Part shown: positions 27,830-37,421 of the stretch, one piece after another
Position numbering within the stretch: the stretch's first letter is position 1
Layout of the letters: each line of letters begins with the position of its first letter
NCBI GenBank assembly: GCA_039516895.1
Contig: CP154437.1
Location: forward strand, 744,001 to 808,000
DNA length: 64,000 bases
Direction: 5' to 3'
DNA from: Campylobacter coli
GTDB taxonomy: Bacteria; Campylobacterota; Campylobacteria; Campylobacterales; Campylobacteraceae
Made by a program: the position numbers and the translations under genes
Notes under the pieces: generated by a model
Databases searched by the model: none
Seen by the model: only the letters and a program-made list of their open reading frames with translations
What the model was told of the DNA's origin: nothing

Positions 27830-28474
27830 ATGAATAAGAAAATTTTATTTTTTATAGCATTGGCTTTATTTTTAAATGCTTGTGCGAGCAAACAAAATAC
27901 TTTTACTCAAGTAAATCAACTCTCTAAAGCTTCTGAGTGTGTTCCTTGCGAGAGTTCTAGTGGTTTTGAAGCAAAAATTAAAGGCCTTTTATATGTTAGC
28001 GATATTGGGATACAATGTTGTGCAAATAAAAGAACTTTAGATACAGGCGTAGCTTTAAAAAAAGTTTATTTGCATAGATTTTATGATTTAAAAGAAGAAC
28101 AAAAAGTACTTAATGCCAATGGACAAAAATTATTTGTAAATCTTGATTTTAATGCTGTTTTCTATGTTTATTTAAAACAAGAGCTTGAAGCAAGAGGTAT
28201 TATCGTCCTTGATGATAATAAAGCCAATTCTCCCTATGTAACTAAAATTGATCTTGCTTTTATTGGCTATAGTGCAAAACAAGATAGTTTGGGGCTGCAT
28301 TCAAGACTTGTTGGAGTATTAAGCTTAAATGATATCAATAGAAATAAAAAATTCACCTTGCGTACTAAACAAGATGTTCAAGGTTTTGAAAATTTAAAAG
28401 ATATCAGTTTTTACACACATTTACTTATTAAACAGATGGCAAATAAAGCAGCGAGTATAATCTCAGAGCTTTGA
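27830..28474 (+). CDS. mapA: Outer-membrane lipoprotein MapA
   Basis: A 214-residue lipoprotein with a signal peptide and lipobox ending LNAC (Cys18). It contains the recognisable MapA stretch GLLYVSDIGIQCCANKRTL and the C-terminal LLIKQMANKAASIISEL. MapA is a surface-exposed Campylobacter lipoprotein used in species identification; its molecular role is unsettled. Several residues differ from the C. jejuni protein as I remember it, which agrees with a non-jejuni species such as C. coli. Its stop overlaps the next gene's TTG start. Confidence 0.9.
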   Translation: MNKKILFFIALALFLNACASKQNTFTQVNQLSKASECVPCESSSGFEAKIKGLLYVSDIGIQCCANKRTLDTGVALKKVYLHRFYDLKEEQKVLNANGQKLFVNLDFNAVFYVYLKQELEARGIIVLDDNKANSPYVTKIDLAFIGYSAKQDSLGLHSRLVGVLSLNDINRNKKFTLRTKQDVQGFENLKDISFYTHLLIKQMANKAASIISEL

Positions 28475-29046
28475 AATGTTTAAATTGCGGAGTTTTTACT
28501 CTGCTTTGTTTTTGTCATCATTGCGCTGAAGAATTATCGGAATTTTCTTTAGGCGTAAGAGAACTTGAAAAAGATTTTAAAGTTTACTCTTTTTATAAAT
28601 ATCACGAGATTAAACATCTTTTGCACGCTAAACATAAATTTTATGGTTATTTTGTATTTCATTTCTTGGCAAAATTAAGTTTTTTTAAATTTAAAAATTT
28701 TTTTTCTGTAAATGAGCAAATTAATGTTATTCCTTTAGATGATAGAGTTGAAAATTTGCTTTATTCTCATTCGGCCATCTTAGCAAAATATTTAAAGACA
28801 GAATCTATTAAGCCTGTATTTGGTGCCTTACATGCACAAAATCATCTAAAATATTCTGGAAAAAGTTTAAAATTTAGACAAGATAATAAAAGAAATTTCA
28901 AACTCTTAAAAAAGATTAATAATCCTGTAATTTTAGTAGATGATATCGTATCTTCGGGTTCTAGTTTGCTTGAAGCTAAACAATTTTTAGAAAAAAATAA
29001 AATTTCTGTTCTTTTTGCGGTTGTTTTAGCTGATGCAAAAGTTTAA
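28471..29046 (+). CDS. ctsW: ComF family phosphoribosyltransferase-like protein
   Basis: A 191-residue ComF-type protein. The N-terminus has a zinc-ribbon-like cysteine set (MKCLNCGVFTLLCFCHHC), which supports the TTG start at 28471 overlapping the mapA stop. The C-terminus has a PRPP-binding loop VILVDDIVSSGSS. ComF proteins act in natural transformation, on incoming single-stranded DNA. From memory the C. jejuni orthologue Cj1028c is ctsW, needed for competence; the symbol is from memory and moderately sure. Confidence 0.8.
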   Translation: MKCLNCGVFTLLCFCHHCAEELSEFSLGVRELEKDFKVYSFYKYHEIKHLLHAKHKFYGYFVFHFLAKLSFFKFKNFFSVNEQINVIPLDDRVENLLYSHSAILAKYLKTESIKPVFGALHAQNHLKYSGKSLKFRQDNKRNFKLLKKINNPVILVDDIVSSGSSLLEAKQFLEKNKISVLFAVVLADAKV

Positions 29047-29051
29047 TGTGC

Positions 29052-29057
29052 TATAAT
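29052..29057 (+). promoter_or_regulatory. Extended -10 box for gyrA
   Basis: TGTGCTATAAT gives an extended TG-n-TATAAT promoter 34 bases before the gyrA ATG; GAAGGAA at about 29074 is the ribosome site. Confidence 0.6.
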
Positions 29058-29085
29058 AATAGTTTGAAATTGCGAAGGAAAATTG

Positions 29086-31656
29086 ATGGAGAATATTTTT
29101 AATAAAGATTCTGATATTGAACTTATAGATATAGAAAATTCTATTAAAAGTAGTTATTTGGATTATTCTATGAGCGTTATTATCGGTCGTGCACTTCCTG
29201 ATGCTAGAGATGGCTTAAAGCCTGTTCACAGAAGAATACTTTATGCTATGAATGATCTTGGGGTAGGAAGTAGAAGTGCATATAAAAAATCTGCTCGTAT
29301 AGTAGGGGATGTCATCGGTAAGTATCATCCACATGGCGATACTGCTGTTTATGATGCCTTGGTAAGAATGGCACAAGATTTTTCAATGCGTTATCCAAGT
29401 ATTGATGGACAAGGAAACTTTGGCTCTATCGATGGTGATGGCGCCGCTGCAATGCGTTATACTGAAGCTAGAATGACAATTTTAGCAGAAGAACTTTTGC
29501 GTGATATAGATAAAGATACGGTAGATTTTGTTCCAAACTATGATGATTCTATGAGTGAGCCTGATGTTTTACCTGCTAGGGTGCCAAATTTATTATTAAA
29601 TGGCTCTAGTGGTATCGCTGTAGGTATGGCGACAAATATTCCTCCACATAGTCTTAATGAGCTCGTAGATGGGCTTTTGTATTTACTTGATCATAAGGAT
29701 GCGAGTTTAGAAGACTTGATGCAATTTATCAAAGGTCCTGATTTCCCAACTGGTGGGATAATTTATGGCAAAAAGGGTATTATCGAAGCCTATCGCACGG
29801 GGCGTGGTAGGGTAAAAATAAGAGCTAAAACTCACATAGAAAAAAAAGCCAATAAAGACATTATCGTTATAGATGAACTTCCATATCAGACCAATAAAGC
29901 AAGACTTATAGAACAAATCGCAGAGCTTGTAAAAGAAAAGCAAATCGAAGGAATTTCAGAAGTTAGAGATGAGAGTGATAGAGAAGGAATTCGTGTTGTA
30001 ATCGAACTCAAGCGTGAGGCAATGAGCGAGATAGTTCTTAATAATCTTTTTAAATCTACCACAATGGAAAGCACTTTTGGCGTGATTATGCTTGCTATTC
30101 ACAACAAAGAGCCAAAAATCTTTTCTTTAATTGAACTTTTAAATCTTTTCTTAAACCATAGAAAAACAGTGATTATCAGACGAACAATTTTTGAACTTCA
30201 AAAAGCAAGGGCAAGAGCTCACATTTTAGAAGGTTTAAAAATAGCTTTAGATAATATTGATGAAGTTATAGCTTTGATTAAAAATAGTCCTGATAATACT
30301 ACAGCAAGAGATTCTTTGGTGGCTAAATTTGGACTTACCGAGCTTCAAGCTAATGCGATTTTAGATATGAAATTGGGCCGTTTAACAGGACTTGAAAGAG
30401 AAAAAATTGAAAATGAACTTGCAGAGCTTATGAAAGAAATTGCAAGACTTGATGAGATTTTAAAAAGCGAAACTTTGCTAGAAAATCTTATCCGAGATGA
30501 ATTAAAAGAGATAAAAAACAAATTTGATGTACCGCGTATTACGCAAATAGAAGATGATTATGATGATATTGATATTGAAGATTTAATCCCTAATGAAAAT
30601 ATGGTCGTAACCATTACTCATCGTGGATATATCAAAAGAGTACCAAGTAAACAATACGAAAAACAAAAACGCGGTGGAAAAGGTAAGCTTGCTGTAACAA
30701 CTTATGATGATGATTTTATCGAAAGCTTCTTTACTGCCAATACCCATGATACATTAATGTTTGTTACTGATAGAGGACAGCTTTATTGGTTAAAGGTTTA
30801 TAAAATACCTGAAGGCTCAAGAACAGCTAAAGGAAAAGCGGTTGTTAATTTGATTAATTTACAAGCTGATGAAAAGATTATGGCTATTATTCCGACTACT
30901 GATTTTGATGAAAATAAATCCCTATGTTTCTTTACTAAAAATGGTATAGTAAAACGCACCAATTTAAGTGAATATCAAAATATCAGAAGTGTGGGTGTAA
31001 AAGCGATTAACTTAGATGAAAATGATGAATTAGTTACTGCTATTATCGTTCAAAGAGATGAGAATGAAGAAATAGGACTTTTAGATGATGACAGTCTTAA
31101 TGATGAAAATATAAACTCTGATGAAAATTTAATTGAATCCATTAAGGGCAAAATGCTTTTTGCAGTGACTAAAAAAGGTATGTGTATTAAATTTCCTCTT
31201 GCAAAGGTGCGTGAAATTGGTCGCGTAAGTCGTGGGGTAACAGCTATTAAGTTTAAAGAGAAAAATGACGAATTAGTAGGTGCTGTTGTTATAGAAAGCG
31301 ACGAGCAAGAGATTTTAAGTATTAGTGCTAAGGGTATAGGAAAGCGAACAAATGCTGGAGAGTATAGACTTCAAAGCAGAGGAGGAAAAGGTGTTATCTG
31401 TATGAAGCTAACCGATAAAACTAAAGAGCTTATCAGCGTTGTAATTGTAGATGAAAGTATGGATTTAATGGCACTAACAAGCAGCGGTAAAATGATACGC
31501 GTTGATATGCAAAGTATTAGAAAAGCGGGGCGAAATACTAGTGGCGTTATTGTAGTTAATGTAGAAAATGACGAGGTGGTTAGCATCGCTAAATGTCCTA
31601 AAGAAGAGCTTGAGGATGAATTAGGTGATGAAAACTTAGATTTAAATTTAGAATAG
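29086..31656 (+). CDS. gyrA: DNA gyrase subunit A
   Basis: An 856-residue type IIA topoisomerase subunit. The catalytic tyrosine is Tyr125 (AAMRYTEA), and the GyrA box (QKRGGKG) lies near residue 535 before a six-bladed C-terminal beta-pinwheel. I start it at ATG 29086; a TTG three bases earlier is not needed. In the quinolone-determining region Thr86 is ACT (29341-29343) and Asp90 is GAT, so no classic fluoroquinolone resistance change is present. A variable acidic insert lies near residues 664-690 and the tail is acidic. Confidence 0.97.
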   Translation: MENIFNKDSDIELIDIENSIKSSYLDYSMSVIIGRALPDARDGLKPVHRRILYAMNDLGVGSRSAYKKSARIVGDVIGKYHPHGDTAVYDALVRMAQDFSMRYPSIDGQGNFGSIDGDGAAAMRYTEARMTILAEELLRDIDKDTVDFVPNYDDSMSEPDVLPARVPNLLLNGSSGIAVGMATNIPPHSLNELVDGLLYLLDHKDASLEDLMQFIKGPDFPTGGIIYGKKGIIEAYRTGRGRVKIRAKTHIEKKANKDIIVIDELPYQTNKARLIEQIAELVKEKQIEGISEVRDESDREGIRVVIELKREAMSEIVLNNLFKSTTMESTFGVIMLAIHNKEPKIFSLIELLNLFLNHRKTVIIRRTIFELQKARARAHILEGLKIALDNIDEVIALIKNSPDNTTARDSLVAKFGLTELQANAILDMKLGRLTGLEREKIENELAELMKEIARLDEILKSETLLENLIRDELKEIKNKFDVPRITQIEDDYDDIDIEDLIPNENMVVTITHRGYIKRVPSKQYEKQKRGGKGKLAVTTYDDDFIESFFTANTHDTLMFVTDRGQLYWLKVYKIPEGSRTAKGKAVVNLINLQADEKIMAIIPTTDFDENKSLCFFTKNGIVKRTNLSEYQNIRSVGVKAINLDENDELVTAIIVQRDENEEIGLLDDDSLNDENINSDENLIESIKGKMLFAVTKKGMCIKFPLAKVREIGRVSRGVTAIKFKEKNDELVGAVVIESDEQEILSISAKGIGKRTNAGEYRLQSRGGKGVICMKLTDKTKELISVVIVDESMDLMALTSSGKMIRVDMQSIRKAGRNTSGVIVVNVENDEVVSIAKCPKEELEDELGDENLDLNLE

Positions 31657-31665
31657 TTATTTGAG

Positions 31666-31682
31666 TTGGAACGCTTTTTGCT
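31666..31682 (+). promoter_or_regulatory. Sigma-54 promoter for flgPQ
   Basis: TTGGAACGCTTTTTGCT matches the -24/-12 consensus, with GG at 31668-31669 and GC at 31680-31681, exactly ten bases apart. It begins just after the gyrA stop and 40 bases before flgP. RpoN with FlgR drives class 2 flagellar genes in Campylobacter, and flgR itself lies downstream. Confidence 0.7.
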
Positions 31683-31720
31683 TTTTTATCAAATAATTAC
31701 AATATTTTGAAGGTGTAAAT

Positions 31721-32242
31721 ATGAAAAAATTTTATTTTATGCTAGTAATAGCAGGAATTTTTGCAGGGTGTACAGCGAGTACAAACAATACTACAGCTAA
31801 AAATCCAAACAATGCAAGCACTTCGGCTCAAGCATCAGATATTGTCGTTCAAAAAGTAGATAAGGATGATGTTCGCGATATTATCAGAGAGGAAAAAATG
31901 CTAGCTCCTGATGTAAGTGAAAGCGAGCTTAGCTTTAGTGCCGTAGGAGAAGGAATTGCTCCTCTTAATACTGTTTCAAGTGCTCAAGCTCTAGCATTGG
32001 CAAAAAGAGCTGCGATTACAGATGCTTATAGACAGCTTGCAAGTAAACTTTATGGTGTTAAAGTTAATGGTAAAGACACTGTAAAAGATGCAATGCTTAG
32101 AAGCTCAACTATAACCGCGCAAGTAAATGGTTTAATCAAAAATGCTAGCATAATTGATGAGAATTTTAATCAAGGACTTTACAGAGTTAACGTAGAACTT
32201 AAGATTGATGCAGACAAGTGGAAAGAATTGTTTGCTTATTAA
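31721..32242 (+). CDS. flgP: Flagellar basal-disk lipoprotein FlgP
   Basis: A 173-residue lipoprotein with lipobox FAGC (Cys17). The mature part has the LPP20/FlgP-type domain ending RVNVELKIDADKWKEL. FlgP forms the large outer-membrane-associated basal disk of the Campylobacter flagellar motor, required for high-torque motility. It has its own sigma-54-like promoter and overlaps flgQ by 25 bases. Confidence 0.9.
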   Translation: MKKFYFMLVIAGIFAGCTASTNNTTAKNPNNASTSAQASDIVVQKVDKDDVRDIIREEKMLAPDVSESELSFSAVGEGIAPLNTVSSAQALALAKRAAITDAYRQLASKLYGVKVNGKDTVKDAMLRSSTITAQVNGLIKNASIIDENFNQGLYRVNVELKIDADKWKELFAY

Positions 32243-32667
32243 TATTTTTTAGTTTTAAACTAATTGCCCAAGATGAATTTATATTTTGGGCAGAACTTTC
32301 TAATAAAAATTTAATCCTTTTTCATCAAAGTCAAAATTTATCTCCTGCAATGACGCGAAGTAAAGATACTATAAGTGAATTTGCTTGCGAAATTTCTTAT
32401 ACTGAGAATGACTTAAAAAAACTTCCAAGAACAGAATTGGGTATGATAGATGATGATATGCCCAAGGCTATTAAGTTTGATTTTTTAAATGCTCACAAAG
32501 ATGAATTAGGTGATTGTTTTATGGGTGCTAAAATTTCTGTGAAGGATATAGTTAAGACAGATTTATTGAAGGCGCAGAATGAAACCTATGTTAAAATTTT
32601 ACCCTTGCGTTTTAGTGTGGAATTTGGAGAAAGAAGTGCTTTGATTTATTATCTTAAAAAAAAGTAA
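32218..32667 (+). CDS. flgQ: Flagellar motility protein FlgQ
   Basis: A 149-residue protein starting at GTG 32218 within flgP (MERIVCLLIFFSFKLIAQ, a signal peptide). The rest is a small unrecognised periplasmic domain. FlgQ is required with FlgP for motility and for FlgP stability in C. jejuni. The GTG is the first start giving a full signal sequence. Its position and coupling with flgP carry most of the identification. Confidence 0.85.
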   Translation: MERIVCLLIFFSFKLIAQDEFIFWAELSNKNLILFHQSQNLSPAMTRSKDTISEFACEISYTENDLKKLPRTELGMIDDDMPKAIKFDFLNAHKDELGDCFMGAKISVKDIVKTDLLKAQNETYVKILPLRFSVEFGERSALIYYLKKK

Positions 32668-32715
32668 ATTTAAGCCGTATTTTGCTATTATTTGCTAAAA
32701 AATCGAAGGCTAGTT

Positions 32716-34014
32716 ATGAATTTGGTGATTGTTGAAGATGATATCAATATGCGAAAATCCCTTGAAATAGCTCTTGGGGAATATGAAGAATTTCAAATAA
32801 AATCTTACAAATCAGCCACAGAAGCTTTAAAGAAAATTGATTCGGATACGGATTTGATTATTACGGATATTAATATGCCTGGAATCGATGGATTAGAATT
32901 TATCAAGGCTTGCGAAAATAAATATGATTTTATCATCATGACAGGAAATGCGACTTTAAATCGTGCCATAGAAGCAGTTCGTTTGGGCGTGAAGGATTTT
33001 TTAACTAAACCTTTTGATATAGAAACTTTAGTTGAAGCCATTAAGCGCGCAAAAGTTATTCGAGAAAAAACTGCGGATAAAAAAGTAAAAAAGCAAGAAG
33101 AAAACCAAGAAAATGGTTTTTTCTCAAGTTCTGATAAATTAGAACAAGTTTTAAACTTGAGTCAAAAAGCCGCCAAAACAGATGCATCGGTTATGCTTTT
33201 TGGCGAGAGTGGTGTAGGCAAGGAAGTTTTCTCACGTTTTATTCACGAAAATTCCAAACGCTCTCAAAAACCTTTTGTAGCTATTAATATGGCTGCTATT
33301 CCTTCAAATTTAATTGAAAGTGAGCTTTTTGGATTTGAAAAGGGGGCATTTACTGATGCCAATGCTACCAAAATAGGACTTTTTGAGATGGCAAATAACG
33401 GAACTTTATTTTTAGACGAAATAGGTGAAATGCCTTATGAAATTCAGGCAAAACTTTTAAGGGCTTTGCAGGAAAAAGAAATTACAAGACTTGGAAGTAC
33501 TAAAAGTATTAAGATAGATGTAAGAATTATTAGCGCGACTAATGCAAATTTGCAAGATAAGATTGATAAGGGGGAATTTAGATCGGATTTGTATTATCGC
33601 TTAAACACAGTTCCTATTAATATACCTCCTTTAAGAGAAAGAAAAGAAGAAATTTTGGGTATAGCTCAAAAGGTTTTAGAAAATACATGCACAGAATATG
33701 AATTTGAAATGAAAAAATTGAGTCAAGAAGCTCAAAAAGCCTTACTAGAATACAACTTCCCAGGCAATATAAGAGAGCTTATTTCTATAGTTCAGCGTGC
33801 TTGTATTTTAAGTGAGGGATTGGAAATTTCAGAGCAAGATTTATTTTTAGAAGCCAGAAGTGTAAAAAAAGATGTAAAGAATTTAGAAAAAGAATTATTA
33901 GAGCAAATTTTAGAACAATGTGAATTTGATAAAGAAAAAGCAAGCAATGAACTTGGAATGAGTGTAGAAAATTTAAACAATAAAATTAAACAATACAAAA
34001 TAAAGGAAAAATAA
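32716..34014 (+). CDS. flgR: Sigma-54 response regulator FlgR
   Basis: A 432-residue NtrC-family activator. The receiver domain has Asp8/Asp9 and phosphoacceptor Asp51 (TDINMPG). The AAA+ domain has Walker A GESGVGKE (163-170) and the sigma-54 contact loop GAFTDA (210-215). The C-terminal region is short and lacks a strong helix-turn-helix, in line with reports that FlgR activates without sequence-specific DNA binding. With the FlgS kinase it turns on rod, hook and minor flagellin genes. I start it at ATG 32716, with GAAGG eight bases upstream, rather than an earlier TTG. It overlaps asd by one base. Confidence 0.93.
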   Translation: MNLVIVEDDINMRKSLEIALGEYEEFQIKSYKSATEALKKIDSDTDLIITDINMPGIDGLEFIKACENKYDFIIMTGNATLNRAIEAVRLGVKDFLTKPFDIETLVEAIKRAKVIREKTADKKVKKQEENQENGFFSSSDKLEQVLNLSQKAAKTDASVMLFGESGVGKEVFSRFIHENSKRSQKPFVAINMAAIPSNLIESELFGFEKGAFTDANATKIGLFEMANNGTLFLDEIGEMPYEIQAKLLRALQEKEITRLGSTKSIKIDVRIISATNANLQDKIDKGEFRSDLYYRLNTVPINIPPLRERKEEILGIAQKVLENTCTEYEFEMKKLSQEAQKALLEYNFPGNIRELISIVQRACILSEGLEISEQDLFLEARSVKKDVKNLEKELLEQILEQCEFDKEKASNELGMSVENLNNKIKQYKIKEK

Positions 34015-35045
34015 TGTCAAAAAAACAAAAAATAGCTATAGTTGGAGCAACAGGTGCGGTTGGAGAAGAGCTTTTAAATGTATTAGATGAGCTTGATTTT
34101 CCAGTTGAAAGTATTTTGCCTTTAGCTAGTGCAAAAAGTGCCGGTAATCAAATAGAATTTAGGGGTAAGTCTTATAAGATAAAAGAACTTACTGAGGATG
34201 TTTTTAGAGAAAATCCTGTAGACATAGCTTTTTTCAGTGCAGGCGGAAGCATAAGTGAAAAATATGCTAAATTTGCCGTGGAAGCAGGTGCTGTGGTGAT
34301 TGATAATACAAGCCATTTCAGAATGGAAAAAGATGTGCCTTTAGTTGTTCCAGAATGCAATCCTGAAGATATTAAAGAATGGAAAAAAACAGGTATCATT
34401 GCAAATCCAAATTGTTCGACTATACAAATGGTGCATATTTTAAAACCTTTAAATGATGCTTTTGATTTAAAGCGTGTTGATGTAAGCACTTATCAGGCTG
34501 CAAGTGGAGCAGGCAAGGAAGGTATGGAAGAATTAGTTCGTGCGATGCAAAGCTTTTTTGCTTTCAAGCTTGACGAATTTGAAGCTCAAACATTTCCTCA
34601 TACTCTAGCACTTAATTTGATTCCTCAAATTGATGTATTTATGGATAATGGCTATACAAAAGAAGAGCTTAAAATGATCAATGAAACACAAAAAATTCTT
34701 CATAAAAATTTAGAAATTTCAGCTACTTGTGTAAGAGTTCCTGTTTTAAGAAGCCATAGTGAGGCAATTACTATGCATTTTGCAAAAGAAGTAGATGTAA
34801 ATAAAGCAAGAGATATACTTCAAAATGCGCCGAGTGTTATTGTTATGGATGAGCCAAAAGATAAAAAATATCCTATGCCTTTAATGACTAGCGATACGAA
34901 TGAAACCTATGTAGGTAGAATTCGCTTAGATGTTACACATAAAAACATACTTCATCTTTGGTGTGTAGCAGATCAAATTCGTGTGGGTGCTGCTACAAAT
35001 GCAGTGCGCATTGCTCAAAAATGGTTAGAACTGGAAAATAAATAA
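34014..35045 (+). CDS. asd: Aspartate-semialdehyde dehydrogenase
   Basis: A 343-residue enzyme reducing aspartyl-4-phosphate to aspartate semialdehyde with NADPH, at the head of the lysine/DAP, threonine and methionine branches. The nucleotide-binding GATGAVG is at 11-17, the catalytic cysteine is Cys134 in NPNCSTIQ, and the substrate-binding stretch includes QAASGAG. It overlaps flgR by one base (TAATG). Confidence 0.96.
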   Translation: MSKKQKIAIVGATGAVGEELLNVLDELDFPVESILPLASAKSAGNQIEFRGKSYKIKELTEDVFRENPVDIAFFSAGGSISEKYAKFAVEAGAVVIDNTSHFRMEKDVPLVVPECNPEDIKEWKKTGIIANPNCSTIQMVHILKPLNDAFDLKRVDVSTYQAASGAGKEGMEELVRAMQSFFAFKLDEFEAQTFPHTLALNLIPQIDVFMDNGYTKEELKMINETQKILHKNLEISATCVRVPVLRSHSEAITMHFAKEVDVNKARDILQNAPSVIVMDEPKDKKYPMPLMTSDTNETYVGRIRLDVTHKNILHLWCVADQIRVGAATNAVRIAQKWLELENK

Positions 35046-35058
35046 AAGGAGTAAAAGA

Positions 35059-35565
35059 GTGTTAGAGAAAATTTTTGAATCCTTACTTGTTAAAAGTCGT
35101 ATTGTTACAATTTTACCCGTAATATTTGGCCTTGTGGGTGCTTTTGTTTTATTTTTTATCGCAAGTTATGATGTTTTAAAAGTCATTCTTTATACTTATC
35201 AATATTTTTTCAGCATTTCGGTTAAGATTGATTTGCATGAAGATGTGGTAGCTTTGATTATAGGAGCTGTGGATCTTTATCTTATGGCTTTGGTTTTATT
35301 TATTTTTTCGTTTGGTGTTTATGAGCTTTTTATTAGCGAGATAGAAGAATTTAAACAAACAAAACAAAGTAAAGTCTTAGAAGTACATAGTCTAGATCAG
35401 CTTAAAGATAAGCTTGCAAAAGTGATTATCATGGTTTTAGTGGTCAATTTTTTTCAAAGAGTGTTGCAAATGAAATTTGCCACTCCTACAGATATGGCTT
35501 TTCTTGCTGGATCTATTTTAGCTCTTTGTGTGGGGCTTTATTTCTTGCACAAGGGCGGACATTGA
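35059..35565 (+). CDS. YqhA-family membrane protein
   Basis: A 168-residue protein with about four membrane segments (for example ILPVIFGLVGAFVLFFIAS near the start). The opening and overall pattern resemble the YqhA/UPF0114 family of unknown function. The start is GTG (35059), with AAGGAG about eight bases upstream. It follows asd by 13 bases and is probably co-transcribed. From memory this is Cj1022c. Confidence 0.75.
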   Translation: MLEKIFESLLVKSRIVTILPVIFGLVGAFVLFFIASYDVLKVILYTYQYFFSISVKIDLHEDVVALIIGAVDLYLMALVLFIFSFGVYELFISEIEEFKQTKQSKVLEVHSLDQLKDKLAKVIIMVLVVNFFQRVLQMKFATPTDMAFLAGSILALCVGLYFLHKGGH

Positions 35566-35586
35566 AACTTGATTATCTTTTTTTGA

Positions 35587-35592
35587 TATAAT
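35587..35592 (+). promoter_or_regulatory. -10 box upstream of porin fragment and cytochrome c
   Basis: TTTTGATATAATT contains TATAAT 28 bases before the porin-fragment ATG, with a T-run upstream. It may now serve the cytochrome c gene at 35830. Confidence 0.5.
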
Positions 35593-35619
35593 TGAAATTT
35601 TGGTTTGTAAGGGTGATAT

Positions 35620-35820
35620 ATGAAAAAGCTAGTTTTGATCTTGTTGGCAGTTATTAATGTTTTAACTTTTTCTTATGCGGCTCCCTTGGATGAAGTTTTT
35701 AAAGATGTTGAAGTTTCAGGTGTTGTGCGTTATAGATACGAGACGCAAAGAGTTAAGAAAACGGATAATAAAAATAAAAAACACAACGTCACAAACCGCA
35801 CAGAAATCACTATAAAATAG
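35620..35820 (+). pseudogene. N-terminal stub of a MOMP (PorA)-like porin
   Basis: Only 66 residues: a signal peptide (MKKLVLILLAVINVLTFSYA) and the first mature residues APLDEVFKDVEVSGVVRYRYET, close to the N-terminus of the Campylobacter major outer-membrane porin, which is normally ~400 residues. Translation ends at TAG 35818 and the ribosome site of the next gene follows at once, so the barrel has been lost. It still has a promoter-like box and start, and may yield a small exported peptide. It could be an old partial duplication of porA. Confidence 0.7.
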
Positions 35821-35829
35821 AGGTAAGAT

Positions 35830-36261
35830 ATGTTTCGTTACTTAGCAGTTTTTTCAGTTTTTGTTGTAGCACTTTTTGGTATAAATTTGAAATCTTTTTT
35901 CACTTATACTTTCGATGCAAATAAACAATATGATATGGTTCAGGCTAAGGATTTATATTTTAAGAATAAATGCAATACTTGCCATGGAGATAATGCTGAA
36001 AAAAGTGTCGTAGGTTCTAGAACATTAAAAGATATGTCTCCTGAGGATATTAAAGCAGCCTTGGTAGGCTATACTCTTGATGGTAGCACTTCTGCAAATG
36101 CATCGCAAATGGCTTTTTATGCTAGAAATTTAAGCCATGATGATATGGATAATATCATTGCATATATTAAGGGTGGAAATTTTGCTGTTGATTTGCAAGT
36201 AAAAGATTTATTAGAAGAAGAACCAGCACAAAAAACGAAGCATAATACTTTTTTAAAATAA
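35830..36261 (+). CDS. Periplasmic cytochrome c, monoheme
   Basis: A 143-residue protein with an N-terminal membrane or signal segment (YLAVFSVFVVALFGINL) and one heme site CNTCH (Cys48, Cys51, His52). Met94 in NASQMAFYA is the likely sixth ligand. Fold and size fit a class I c-type cytochrome acting in periplasmic electron transfer. Partners are unknown. It follows the porin stub by 9 bases. From memory this is Cj1020c. Confidence 0.85.
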   Translation: MFRYLAVFSVFVVALFGINLKSFFTYTFDANKQYDMVQAKDLYFKNKCNTCHGDNAEKSVVGSRTLKDMSPEDIKAALVGYTLDGSTSANASQMAFYARNLSHDDMDNIIAYIKGGNFAVDLQVKDLLEEEPAQKTKHNTFLK

Positions 36262-36296
36262 GATATTGAGTTTAATTTAACGAAAGGATGGATAAG

Positions 36297-37412
36297 ATGA
36301 AAAAAATTACTTTAGTTTTCAGTGCCTTAGCTTTGGCAAATTGCTTGTATGCAAAAACAATTAATTTAGGAGTAGTGCTGCCATTGACAGGACCAGTAGC
36401 TGCTTATGGGCAAGATGTTTTTAACGGTATAGAGCTTGCCAATAAACTAAATGCTAAGTTAGATAATGGCGATGAAGTAAAATTGATCGTTATTGATACT
36501 AAAGGTGATAAGCTTGAAACCACAAGTGCGGTTAATCGTCTTATAGCGCAAGATAAGGTTTTAGGGATTATAGGAGAGGCTACTACACCAAATACTATAC
36601 AAGCTATTTCGATTGCAGAAGATAAAAAAATTCCACTCATTGCTCCAGTAGCTTCGGGAGATAAGCTCTTAGACAATAAAAAATACGCCTCTCGTGTTTG
36701 TTTTAGCGATAGCTTTCAAGGTGACAAATTTGCAAATTATGTTACAAAAGAATTAAATTTTAAAAATGCTGTTGTTATTATAGATCAGAGTAATGTTTAT
36801 TCTTTGGGACTTGCTAAGGCTTTTGAAAAATCTTTAAAAGAAAATGGTGGTAAGGTTATCAAAAAACTTGCAATCAGTTCAGGAGATAAAGATTTTAGAG
36901 CAGTGGTTTCACAGCTTAAAAGCTTAAATCCTGATTTTGTTTATATGCCAATTTATCATCCCGAAGCTGCTCTTATTGCTAGACAAGCTAAACAAATTGG
37001 TTTTGATAAATTGTTAGCTGCAGGAGATGGAGTTAATAATCAAACTTTTATAGATTTGGGTTCAACTGCTGTAAATGGAGTAATTTTTACAGATAGTTTT
37101 GATTCAAGCAACCCTTCTACTGCTCGCGGTAAAACTTTTATCAATGAGTATGAAAAAATAAAAGGCAATAGAAATCTTCCAGCCTTTTCAGCTATGGGCG
37201 CAGATGCTTATTATGTAATGCTAAATGCTATGAATGCTTGCCAAAATACACTTACAAGTGAGTGTATTAATGAAAAAATTCACCAAACAAACAATTATGA
37301 AGGCGTGGGCGGAATTATCAGTATTGATGCAAGTGGTAATGCGGTTCGTCCTGTTGTTATAAAAGAAATACAGGATGGCAAGCAAGTTTATAAAACTTTA
37401 ATCAATCCATAA
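36297..37412 (+). CDS. livJ: Branched-chain amino acid ABC transporter binding protein LivJ
   Basis: A 371-residue periplasmic binding protein of the LivJ/LivK type, with signal peptide KKITLVFSALALANCLYA and the family opening INLGVVLPLTGPVAAYGQD. I use ATG 36297, because AAAGGA at 36283-36288 overlaps the earlier in-frame ATG at 36288. It binds leucine, isoleucine or valine and delivers them to LivHM. It is a tandem paralogue of livK, and an ~80 base stretch near the 3' end is almost identical in both (see repeat features). Confidence 0.92.
   Translation: MKKITLVFSALALANCLYAKTINLGVVLPLTGPVAAYGQDVFNGIELANKLNAKLDNGDEVKLIVIDTKGDKLETTSAVNRLIAQDKVLGIIGEATTPNTIQAISIAEDKKIPLIAPVASGDKLLDNKKYASRVCFSDSFQGDKFANYVTKELNFKNAVVIIDQSNVYSLGLAKAFEKSLKENGGKVIKKLAISSGDKDFRAVVSQLKSLNPDFVYMPIYHPEAALIARQAKQIGFDKLLAAGDGVNNQTFIDLGSTAVNGVIFTDSFDSSNPSTARGKTFINEYEKIKGNRNLPAFSAMGADAYYVMLNAMNACQNTLTSECINEKIHQTNNYEGVGGIISIDASGNAVRPVVIKEIQDGKQVYKTLINP
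37224..37303 (+). repeat. Near-identical 80 bp patch shared with livK
   Basis: This stretch encodes NAMNACQNTLTSECINEK and what follows. It matches 38343-38422 with one visible base difference (tattaa versus tatcaa), while the rest of the two genes has diverged strongly. Confidence 0.85.
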
Positions 37413-37421
37413 GGAAAAGCA

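Noticed and set aside
29707-30074. Minus-strand frames within gyrA
   Set aside because: They are antisense to highly conserved gyrase sequence and lack start signals.
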